Of a DNA stretch of 64,000 bases, positions 44,612-55,245 are shown piece by piece. The position numbers were made by a program, and so were the translations under genes. The stretch is from Amoebophrya sp. A120. Taxonomy: Eukaryota; Sar; Dinophyceae; Syndiniales; Amoebophryaceae. The DNA lies in NCBI GenBank assembly GCA_905178155.1, contig CAJINV010000003.1:1122204-1186203 (forward strand), written 5' to 3'. A model generated the notes under the pieces. It was not told the origin of the DNA and ran no database searches. It saw only the letters and a list, made by a program, of their open reading frames with translations. Numbering within the stretch: position 1 is the first letter of the stretch; every line of letters starts with the position of its first letter.

Positions 44612-45905
44612 GTTTTCTCAGCGAAAGTGAATAAGTATTCACATGATTACGTCTCTACCTCGAGACTCGCGTCGGCGCATCGCAACAACGTACTGAAACG
44701 AAGTGCGTCAAAAGCTTGTGTGCGGAATTCACGCTATAAATTTTAGGTGAAATAAATGGAATGTCAGAAATGGCTTTGTGATGCTCTGGGCAGGAACGAA
44801 AGGTCGATAAGGCCGAACCGCAGTGACGGACACGTCAAAGTCAGCGAAGAAACGGGTCGAGCAGGCACTTCTGCTTGAGAAGACCTGCTGCCAAAATTCC
44901 GCTCTCTGTTCGAACCCATACTGGTCTCACTCTTCGCCTCACCCATCGCTCGTAGCGTCAAATCCCTCCTTTCAGTGCCAAGACGCGGACATCTTCGTGC
45001 GTAGCAGATGAAAACCAACATCGGGACGCACCGACGCATCCCTGAGAGCCTCAGCTGCGGAGTCCGAGATTAAAGATTGAGATAGCGGAAAATTTCAATT
45101 TGAAAAACGAAAAATAAAAGAAACAGAATTTCACAAGAAAGTACATTCCGGTTCCGGAAGCTCAAAATACAAACGAAAAACAAACCAACGAGGCTGCGAT
45201 AACGTTTCACAGTCCGTCGTCTTTGTTTTTTTGAACGGTAAAAGACTTACTTGCTACACCTCCACGGAATGCCACCTATACGAAGTACGACGGTAAAAAT
45301 GAACCACAAGAAGATGCTAAGTGAGTAGATACGTCAGAGCTTTTTGGATTTGAGTTAACCATTCCATGTCAAACTGGTGACAAATAGTTCTACGGCGAAG
45401 CTAATGATCGCAAGAACCTACTGTGTAAAAAGCATCGTGACACCTGTTTGGTGGAGCCAAAACAGTTGCAACGTAAAATTCTTTTTCAAGAACGTAATTG
45501 AGTAAAAGTGAAGTTTCATTTTGAACAATCGAAGAAGCTCGTGGTTTACAAAGTTCTGAAGATTCCTAGTACGTTTTTAGAGTGTGACTTTATTCTGCAA
45601 AGGTACGTTAAGTAAGACTGGGACTACAAGATAGTTAAGTAAGTTCTGTGCGGCAAGACGTAAAAGTCGCCTCCTACTCAAAAATATTGAGGGTTTTTCT
45701 ACTAGCACGATGCAAATTGATCACGATCGCAAATCAGTTCAAACGAGTTCTGTGATTTTGACTGTCTTGGAGAGCTACAAGCAACATGACTAAAAGTTTA
45801 TTTGGCTGGCTACGGGAAGTAGAATCAATGCAATACTTGTTCCGGAAACTGTATATTCTGCTTCAAAATTGTCCATGATAATTTTTGGTCGTGCCTCACG
45901 ACAAG
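44612..45905. other. Intergenic, AT-leaning
   Basis: About 1.3 kb between genes, AT-rich from 45060 to 45900. Only short random frames are present and no RNA gene or repeat was recognised. Confidence 0.45.
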
Positions 45906-48053
45906 CTAGCTGTCTTCAATGTCCTCCTCCTGCAGAGAAGCCTCCGACTCGCTCTCGTCTTCACCCTCGAGAATACCTGTCGTGGATGAAATTGGAATTT
46001 TTCGGAACCAATGCATGAAACGAAAAACAACTGCATGACTCGACAGTTATCCGTGTGACGCTAGTAGATGATGACATGTTGTTTCGCTTCTCGTCACAAT
46101 TCCTCAGCAAGAGCACAAAACGAAGACCAAGACAGGAGAAATGAGATTGATATAACGAGTAGATTATACCTTCGCCAAACGGTACTTGCTTGTTGATTTT
46201 CTGTGCCAAAACGTTGGGCTCTAGTGGCCAGGAATCCACGTTGTACGGGTTCGCGCCAGCACCCGTACCGACGTCCCACAAGTCACCATATGCGTCTTCG
46301 TCCTCGTCCGCAAGTGGCGGTGGTGGCACTGATGTGAGAGTGAGAGCAGTTGTGACAGTAAGCATTTACATTTTATCTCTCAACGATTATATTCTCAGCG
46401 ATTCCATTCCGAATCCGATTTTGATTTTCTACAGAAAAAATAAAGAATCGCTGCGCAGTCATCAACCTGGTTGACTCCCGTACGCGTACACTAGTAAAGT
46501 AGCGTGATCAAGATCATAATTGAAGAGGACTCTCAACGTCAAGAAAAGGAAGAAACCCAAAGCCAAACCACTAAATTTTACTGAAAATCTCTCCCGCGGG
46601 GTGTTTCTGTTTGGTAATTTCGATGGGTGAGTCGCCAAAGGTTTCCGTGTGCTTGAAAAATTGGCGCTGCTGTTTCGCGATCAAGGCCCAGCGCATGGCG
46701 CGCATCCGCTCCGCGTTCAATTTTTCGCCCGTAGACTTGAGCTTCTCCGTCTGGCATATTAGAGTTTGAGCTTTGATGACTTGTTCGTAATGTTGACTTA
46801 TACACTTGCATGTACAACGGGAAGCATCACGATCAACGCGTAGTGAGACGATGGCAGCTATGCGCAAAACAGAAGCTCGATGTCGATGGCATCAACAAAA
46901 CTTTCGTGTGTGTTCATAATAAATCATTCTGTACCAGTAACTGCACGGCTCGGCTCTCCGCGGACTCTCCGTAGCCCTCCGCGCATTCCCGCAATCGTGC
47001 TTCTGCTCGGGCGGCGAGCTGCCGTTCGTTCCACAGGTGTTGACGTGAGAGTTTTAGTTGGGAGGTCAGATTCGTCACCTGCGCATCCCGACTGCGCAGC
47101 TTCTGGTTGAGTGTTTCCACCGTGGAGCGCATTGCCTGCAGCTCCTTCTCGGACCCGCTCTTGGTGGAACTCGTACGTTTCAGCTCCTGCATCGTGTCGT
47201 AGGCAAAGTCTTTCGTTCTCTGCTCGTCGCTGGGCGTCAAAGTCTTCTTTGGCGGGTTGGCGAACCGCAAACAGTCCCAACTTTCTGTCTGGACATGGAG
47301 GGTCCTGGTTCCGTGGTACACATCAAAACTCGTGCCGACCTCACACGTCTTCTTGCTGGTACTGGCAGTCGCCGTCTTGGCTAGTCGGTCCATCTTGCGT
47401 AGTAGCAGTTGCGTCCTGTTGGAGTAGTGGAAAATTAAAATTTTCATTTTTCATCCGTAACCGTATTTCTCCCCTGCATAAGGCAGTAGAAAAAGAGCTG
47501 ACGAGGACCAAAGCGTGACAGAATTCTCTTCAGAAGTCATCTTCAACATCGTCAAAAAAATTTATAGTCAACAGCACTATGCTGCTGCAGGTACAAATTA
47601 CCTTGGAGATGCCTTCTCTTCGCTCAGATCCGTGATGCTATCCTCGTCGAGGTCCTTGTCTAGCGGGCTCGGCAGCGCATCTATCTTGTAACTCCGCCCT
47701 CGCGGCCAACACCACGACAGCTTCCGTCTTCTCCGCTTCGAAGATGATTGCGCAAACGCGAATTCCTCCGCCAGTGTTGTCTTCTCTGGACCGCTTGATG
47801 CATGGTTGTGTGCTTGCTTATAACTTGACTTAGTGGACGAAGACGACATGATCCTGCCCGGTCGGCTGCTGCTGCTACTTGCAGTGCTCGCGGACTGCGC
47901 TTCCTGACCACTCGAGGACGACGTTGTTGAGAACGCGGTCGTGAATTGTGGTGCGTTCAAGTCTTCAAAATTTCCTCCGACTCTGGTATCCGAGTACCTC
48001 ACCTCGCTGCCGGGGCGCGTCACGGATCGCGAACCGCTGCGAAACACTCCCAT
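45906..48053 (-). CDS. Coiled-coil protein of 443 residues, unknown family
   Basis: Five exons: 47602-48053, 46935-47415, 46582-46750, 46170-46328 and 45906-45976. All are joined in frame by GT...AG introns with a TAG stop. The start is the first in-frame ATG (MGVFRSGSRSVTRPG). The N-terminal 150 residues are Ser/Arg-rich and disordered. The middle has a long helix with heptads (ELQAMRSTVETLNQKLRSRD; LTSQLKLSRQHLWNERQLAA). The C-terminal part has a basic helix (RMRAMRWALIAKQQRQFF), a Pro-rich turn and a very acidic tail (EGEDESESEASLQEEDIEDS). The build suits a cytoskeletal or chromatin adaptor. The gene lies about 1 kb downstream of NDC80 on the same strand, which is not evidence of shared function. 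Confidence 0.78.
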
Positions 48054-49120
48054 CCTAGGAACGTGCAGTGCCGTTGTGCACCTTCTTGCAGGTGGTCCTC
48101 TGGATCGCTCGTTGATTCCAATGTAGATGACGGAAGGCAAAGTTGTATGCAGGTATGTAGTTGAAGATAATGCCGTGGCAAATAATGTCAAGAACCTCTG
48201 TCTGGTCTTTATGTTCACCTTCTAGCAGCACTTGTCATCCAATGCATTTTTTGTATCTTCTGGCCATTTTGATTCATCACGAAGCAAAGCACACATCGAA
48301 ACGCCACGGAGCACTCACAAGACGCTCAACATCGATCACACTTCTATACTTGTTTCTGCACCATCAACGGATCAACATTTCCATTCGTGTCTAGCTCTGT
48401 GCGTCCCTTCTATACTCGCTCTCTGCGTGTCTAGTCCGTAAACAAGGCGAAGTAGAATCGAATTCTCTCAGGCGAAACGGCCATAGTGATACTTGCGTAC
48501 GATGCACGACGCGCTTCCTTGCCTGCAGTTTTCCATGTTCGTACCTTTTTTCTCCGTGGCGCAAACCTGGATATCGTTAGAGTCCGGTGCGGGTTTCTGT
48601 CTTTCTTTTTCGTCCGTCATTGCGGTCGCGGCACAATTTTTCATTGGGAAAGTTGACTTTTTCTGTCCGAGCTGCGGCGCAACACGAAGACTCCGTCCGT
48701 GTTCGTATTAATTTCAGCAGAAGTTGATGATAATGAACAAAGACAGCGTATCGAAGTGAATCTAGATCTTCTCGAAGTCGAGGCGGGTCCTGAGTACCCG
48801 CGCTCCAACTAACAAGGTAGCAAAGAAGCTGTTGAATACTATACTGTACTCTGGTTTCCGAAGGAGTTTAGTAGAGGAGAGGAAGGAAGTACAAAGTAAA
48901 AGAAGGTCAACTAACTTATCGGTCAAAACCACTCACACCTGGATCTAAAGCAAGATCAAGAATGAGCGACTTTATTGCGTGGGTCGTTTAAAGTTTTGTT
49001 TTCGACACAGGAAAGATATAGGGAAAGGAATCAGAAGTGCGAAATTGTGGCGGCAGCTTTGCAGCAAGAAAGTGCAAACTAAAGCGTAGACCCTCAAAAA
49101 TCAGTGTCCTTGCTATGACA
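48054..49120. other. Intergenic, nothing recognised
   Basis: About 1.1 kb between the NDC80 stop and the start of the coiled-coil gene. No supported frame, RNA gene or repeat was seen. Confidence 0.45.
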
Positions 49121-52100
49121 TCAGGCTCGATTGCCGGACGGGGGTGCGTTTTCGTTGGTGGGCCGCTTCTTCTTTCGTTCGTCGCTGTAGCGACGCCCTT
49201 TCACGTTGAAAAACACCCCAGTGCGGCCGCCCATGAAACTCGTGGAACACTGACTGCTGGTATCTCCGAAGGAGCTTTTTGCGTCGGGATCCAGCGGTGG
49301 AAGAGCGCTGTTCCGCAGGAAGTTCTGCAAGTTGTTCACATTTTGCCCACTCAAAGGAGCACTTTCCCGCTGCTCCGCCATCGGTTCCTTGGTTTTTTCC
49401 GTCTCCTTTCCGGCCCCCGCGCCACCCGGCTGCAAGGCCTGGAAGTGAAAGGCATTTTTGTTGTCGTCGGCCGGAATGTTCTCGAAGCAAGGCTGCAGTA
49501 TCTGGTGGTCCAGGCTGGAAGAGTGCGGCCGAAGGTGCGAATCAACCTGCAACTGCATGGAGGGCAGCAAATCCATGGACCGGCTGTTCGCCACCGGAGT
49601 GCGGTTGTTCAGCGGTGTAGACCCGGAGTAGGTGCCGTCCACGAACTGTTTCCGGGCCGACGTCGACGCGAAGACCCTGGAGTTTTGGTAGAACTCGTGG
49701 AATTCGCGACTCGGGTCCTCCTGGGCACTGCTGAAACTGTGGTCGTGCAGACGCGACGCACTGGCGGCGCCGATCCGCTGCCCCGCGGCACTGACGAAGG
49801 AACTGCTGCCGTGGTTGTTGTTATTCTGCGGGGTTCGCAGAACCGATTGGTTCAAGTTGCTATGCATTTCGTCGTGCTTCGCAGGGGGCGTCTGGGGCTT
49901 CTTCACCAGCTTCACCAGGTCCTCGGAGACCACGATCCTGTTTTGCATCTGCTCTGCAGACAGCAGCGCTTCCGAGGACGGCTTCGTTGGCGTGGGACCG
50001 GCGGGGGCCTGGTAGTCCGCGGCTATGGGCACATCGTGGTCGAACGGGGTGGGCGGCACGGAAAGTCCAGGGCCTGTCCCCAAATGCGCGTCGTGGGAAT
50101 TGTTCATGATGTGGCTCTCGTCCGTGTCTAGCAGCCACGAACCGCGTTCTGGCGAAACCTTCTTCATCCCTGGGGGCTGATGCGGATGTTGGCCAGTCAT
50201 CGGAATCGCGCCTGGCAGGCTATGCCCCGGATCACCTATTGCAGGATTTGTTTGTGACAACACGCCTGAACTCCCGCCAGCTGCCGAAGCGCCAAAAATT
50301 GCTGTCCGTGCAGCTGGATCAAGCGGTATACCCGTGAACAGAGATTTCCCCGGCGCAGGTCCCCCCGCTCCGAATATGTTGCTAGCGGTGCTGCTGCTAC
50401 TGCCACCATAAGTGGTGCTTCCGACATTGTGCGTCACAGACGACGTCGCGGGTTGTCCACTTCGTCCGCTCGGACGGAAAATGTTGGACGAAAACGTGCT
50501 CCCAGCTGCGCTACTCCCTGCTGATTGCGCTCCTATGGGGGGATGATGTGCGGACGTGCCTCCGAACACACTCGCTGAGAATGATCCCGGTCGTTGTTGG
50601 TGGGCTATTTGTGGTGGCGCTACTTCAACATCTGGCTTGCTGAACAATGAAGCGCCGACCGCGGCTCGCTTCGAGTGCTCTTCCAGAACCTGCTCAAAGT
50701 TGTCCTCATCGTTTCCGTATGGGATCCGCCCCGTAATAGCAGCAGGTGGCTTCGCACTCGAAGAGGCACTAGAATTACCAGCCGCGCCGACCGCTCCCGT
50801 GAGGCGCTGCTGCATTTCCGACAGGTTTTCGCGGATGGCGCGCATGTCCGATCTGGACTGCGGGACGGGCGACTCTTCTGGATTCAAAAGCCGGTCGTTG
50901 ACGTTCATGATGTTCAACCCAGAGGTGTCGATCTTCGACTGCGCTGCGGCACCAGCACCCCCGAGATCCGACCCCTTCCGCCGCCCGCGCGCCGGTGTGG
51001 ACCCGGGCGGCGCGGGCTCCAGGTCGTCGTCTTCGAAATCCATCCGCGAGCCGATCCGATTGCGCAAGTCGTCTTCTGGTGCTTCTTGCTTCATCTGAAC
51101 CGACAAGGGTATTGGATTTCGCGAAGCGGTTTTATGGTTTTCGTCCTGCTGCATCATGATCTCTGCGGGGTGCTGCGAGGTCGTGGACACGAAGCTCGCT
51201 TGACATCGCTCGTCGGCCACGACAGCAGGTTGTTCTCTTCTCATACTGACGTTCAAGCCGGAGCCGCTCGGGGCACCACCACCCGTACCAGTAAAGCGAC
51301 TGGAGGAAGACGTAGCAGCTGAGGTGCCGGTGAGAATTACCGTCGGCGCGGTCGGCGGCCGGCCCGAACGCGAGGCACGATCCGCGGCGGTGACCACCGG
51401 CACCGTTTGTCGCAAATGCGCCTCCACTTCGGCCTCAGGGGCACGCAGCACCTCGGATGCGGTCGCGATCCGGTCTAGGGACTTACGCGCTTCCCTTGAT
51501 TTTCGCCCCGGCTTGATGTAGCGCAGGTTGAAGTCGCGTTGCTGCAAAAGATCGATGCGCTCGCGCTCCGCGAAAAGCTTGCTCTCCAACTGAGTCAGCC
51601 GCCGAACGTCTCGCGTCTTGCGGTCCCGGAAGTCTTGGCACTTGCGCCGCAATTTTCGTTCTTCCTCCTGCTTTTCCTGCTGGAACTCGCGCTCAAGCGA
51701 GCGGTGCTCCCGCCGTCGCTGCTGGATCAGGTCCGCGATGTTTTCGCGCTGCTTGCGCAGGTCCTCGGTCTGCTTCACAACTTTTTCCAGGTGCGCGCGC
51801 TTCGCTTGCAGTTCCGCGGCCTGAAAATGAATTCAAATTTGTCAAGCACATCGCGAACAGTAAATTGCTGCACAATAAAAATCCGATCCATATCCAATCG
51901 GTGATGAGCATGAGATCGCCAAACAAATGACAAATGAGCAAACTAAATAGACCAAAAAACGTTGAATACTCCTGTTTTAGCTTCCTGTTCGCTGTCCGCC
52001 TTCAGCCGATTGTAGATTTTTTCCTTTTCCGAGACTTGCCCGGTCAGCTTCACCTTGTTGGTCTCGGAATGCTCCTGCTTTTCGCGGAGAACGGCGATCT

Positions 52101-54101
52101 TCTCCAAGTAGCTCTCCCGTTGCTTCTGGAGTTCCTGCAGCAGCGCCTGCGCGTCCTGTAGCTCCTGCTGCTTCTGGGCCATGGCCGCCTCAAACTTCTG
52201 GCCGTCGGCCATGTGCTGCCGGCACTTGTTGCGCGCCTCGTCGCGGACCTTGTAGGTCGCCTCGCGCTTCTCCTCGTTGGACTTCTCGCACTCCGTCAGC
52301 TCCAGCTCCTTCTTCGCGAGGGTTTTCGTGGCGTCCTGCAGCTGCGAACGCTCCTTCAGCAGCTCCTTCTGCTCCGCAACCGTGATGGGTTGGTCGCGGA
52401 GGATCTGATAGTGATAGATATGTAGGCCGCGTAAGAAAATAAGTAATAGGAGATGGCAGGAGCCCAGATTGCCATATTGCGGGTCGATCACGATATCGAA
52501 TACAGTAGGGGTGAGAACCGCCTTGCAAATCAAACTTCGCTACCTACATGTTGATGTTGAACTTGAAACTGTGCATCTACTGTTGTAAGATTCTCATACC
52601 TTATCCAAGCGCTCCTTCTCAGTCTCGAGCTTCTGCTGCTCCCGGTCTCGGACGTCCGCTTTGGCCTGCAGCTGTCGCAACGCATCCTGCAACTCTGCGA
52701 GCTTGCGCTTTTCCGCGCTGAGGTTGGTCTTCTTGCGCGTTAAATCGTTGCGCAGCCGGGACACGCGGTCCTTCACTTCCGGCAGCCGGGGCCGCTTCTC
52801 TGCTTCCGTGAGACGAGTTTCGAGCGCGGTCCTATAGGGTTAGGGAAAAGGAATACATGGTAACAGCAACGATGTTGATAGAAATTTCTGAAATCACTAA
52901 AAACTCTCGATGCTGGTGCAATGACAGGACAAACGAATTATTGGAACGGATTCCCCCCTTGACCTTTGCAACAAAGATGTGCTATAATTTTCCAACAAGT
53001 TTATTTCTACCTCTCCTTCGCCAAATCGATGAGGGTCGTTTCCCGCGCTTTGCGGATGGCCTCCGCCTGGGCCCGCTTCTCCCCGTGCAGTTCTTGCACC
53101 ACCTCGTCCTGTCCGTGCAGGAAGGCCTTGTAGGTCCGCGCTAGTATGTCGAAACGGCGGCGCCACTCCAGGTCCTGCCAACTCTTGCTGCGGGCACCGG
53201 ACGACGGCGCACCGCGGGCGCTCACGGGCATCAGGGGCTCCTCGCCGCGGAGATAAGGCTGGATCAGTTTCATGTCGATGGAAAGCAGTTCCACCACCCA
53301 GTGCAAACTGGCCAGCACCGAGGGCCACGTCGTGGGCGCACCGACGAGCAAAAGAGAGGCCTTCGTCACGTTCAGCGGATACCTTTTGCAGGTTTTGGGA
53401 TGGAATGTTCAATAGCGCAGGCGAACAAGTTGAGTTTCGACGCAAATGTTGTATCATTTGAACTTTTCTCTGTGCACCAAATTATTTGTACTTACTTCCA
53501 TTTTCACTTTCTCCATACCTGATGCGCTGGAGTGCCTCTGGAAGTTCCTCGTCCATTTTCTTGGTCAGCGGCGTGTTGGGATCGATTTGCGCGAACAGAA
53601 ACTGCATGAGCCCGTAGAACTCCTTCCCGCTTGGGCCCTGGATAAATTTCGGCGAGAGGGAATGCGGGTACCCGGTGGACGTCAGGAACGTGGTTATCTG
53701 CTTCACCGCACTCAGCATCCAACTTTTGTCAAAGACGGGTCGCGGGTCCTTCATCTATTTTCATTTTATTTTTTTTCATCGGCAACAGAAAAAGTTCCAA
53801 ACACTAACACATGAAGTGACGAAATAGAAGAAGGAAGCATCGCTTCACCAACGTTCCCAATGTTCATCTTCATTACCGAAGAAGCAACACCAACACCAAA
53901 GCAGTTGTGAAAAAATACCTTTGCCATCCGCCCGCTGAGGTGCTTAACGGAGCTCCCGGGAATGAGCGACTTTCGGTGCTCTGACTGTGGCGTTGCATTT
54001 CCGAAAGGCGTACGTTGCGGCGACCGCGCCCTACGGGAGGAGCGCCCGGCTGCGTACGAGGAGCCGGCCGGCGCCGGACGCGGCGTCGTGATGTCAGGCA
54101 T
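49121..54101 (-). CDS. NDC80: Kinetochore protein NDC80/HEC1 with long C-terminal extension
   Basis: Six exons: 53919-54101, 53519-53754, 53011-53382, 52600-52831, 51970-52404 and 49121-51820. All introns are GT...AG and the total is 1385 residues. A basic, Ser/Pro-rich tail (residues 1-61) precedes a calponin-homology-like domain with the NDC80 hallmarks KDPRPVFDKSWM, FIQGPSGKEFYGLM, IRYPLNVTKASLLLVGAPTTWPS and LASLHWVVELL. Then come a long coiled coil (about 265-610) with the conserved break ILRDQPITVAEQKELLKE. NDC80 is the microtubule-binding subunit of the outer-kinetochore NDC80 complex with NUF2, SPC24 and SPC25. Typical NDC80 is about 550-650 residues and ends soon after its coiled coil. 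Here about 775 further Ser/Gly/Pro/Asn-rich residues follow in one open frame with no known domain. Confidence 0.9.
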
Positions 54102-54770
54102 GATCTTCGTCGAGAGGATGAAGGTCTTCAGCACAGAAAACCTCCGACGCGGAAAGTAGAGAAGGACGAACTCTTTTTATGCATCTTCCAGACCCTCATT
54201 GCTTGGTGTTCTTCTGGCGTATGTATAGACTCTTCTGCTTACTTTTACACAAAAAAACGCTTCAAGAAAAAGAACAACAGACGAATTCTTGCACTTGACT
54301 CCTTCCTATGTACTTTAAGCGTTGAATTCTTTGGGCCAGTAGTCCGGTCAGTCCTCGCGAAGTTTGTCTCAGTTGCCTTTTTCCAAAAGATCCAGATCGT
54401 TCGATGCCGATTCCGTCAAAATGCACAATTTTCTTCACGCTCTCAAGCTATTGGTCGAAACAACGAAGCGCAAGCGACGTCCTCCCGAGTCGAAATCGAC
54501 ATCGAGCTGAGGAAGAAACAATTCGAACTGTAGAGCGAAAGTGTGGCGAGAACAGTCGACAGCGAAAAGAAAAAGAATGCCACCGCTTCGTGACAATAAA
54601 CACGCTGGGCTGTTTTTTCTGATGATAATTTAAATCTGTCCGACTCTAAGCCTTAGATTGATTGTCCCTTTTATCGACTCCTATTCTTCTACGTCCCTGG
54701 AGTCTCATATATCGTTTTTTAGTCGGACGTACCTTTTTTCTGATATATCGTTTGAGCCGGACGCACAACT
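54102..54770. other. Intergenic upstream of NDC80
   Basis: The gap between the NDC80 start and the left target-site copy of the copia element. It presumably contains the NDC80 promoter, but I recognise no motif. The words TGATATATCG and ATATATCG recur near 54707-54750. Confidence 0.4.
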
Positions 54771-54775
54771 GAAAC
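54771..54775. repeat. Target-site duplication GAAAC, left copy
   Basis: The 5 bp next to the left LTR read GAAAC and are repeated exactly after the right LTR, as expected for integrase-mediated insertion of a Ty1/copia element. Confidence 0.9.
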
Positions 54776-55055
54776 TGTTAGGAATTCTGAACACATTCAC
54801 AGCATACGAATAGCGGTCGAGTTCGCATCTTTCTGTTTGGAATGATTCAGAACGGAGTACTGATTCACATCTGTATACAGGTGGTGTTTCAAGATGGATT
54901 GATTCGTTTGGTTTGGTCAACCAGACCACAAAGACGACGAGACGACTAAGCTAAACGGTTAGGATCGTTACTGTGCTGAAGATCAAGATCGATGGAACCA
55001 CGCAGGGGAGCTTGAACACGCATTGCATGCTGTGTGCATAAAGCTCTAGTCAACA
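54776..55055 (-). repeat. 3' LTR of the copia element
   Basis: 280 bp, matching 60775-61054 base for base by eye. It is preceded on the element strand by the polypurine tract. Its short frames (such as the one encoding MVWLTKPNESIHLET) occur in both copies and are not genes. Confidence 0.93.
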
Positions 55056-55066
55056 TTCCCCCCCCC
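55056..55066 (-). other. Polypurine tract
   Basis: On the element strand a run of nine G followed by AA lies directly before the 3' LTR (TGTTGAC). This is the usual position of the plus-strand primer of LTR elements. Confidence 0.85.
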
Positions 55067-55245
55067 AAGCGCAAGCCGTTTTTCGAAAATCGCAGCAAGT
55101 AAAAGCTGTGCGACAAAATCACCACCAGAAGCTTGCAATGAAAAAGCAAAGCAGAATGGTGGATCACAAGTTTTTCTTTCAAAAGCGATCAGGATGGCTA
55201 CGGCATGAAAAAGCGCAAGGGGCTCCGGCGTATACAAGTTCCTTT

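Noticed and set aside
54705-54929. 74-codon minus-strand frame at the left LTR
   Set aside because: The same frame occurs in the other LTR (60746-60928); it is LTR sequence, not a gene.
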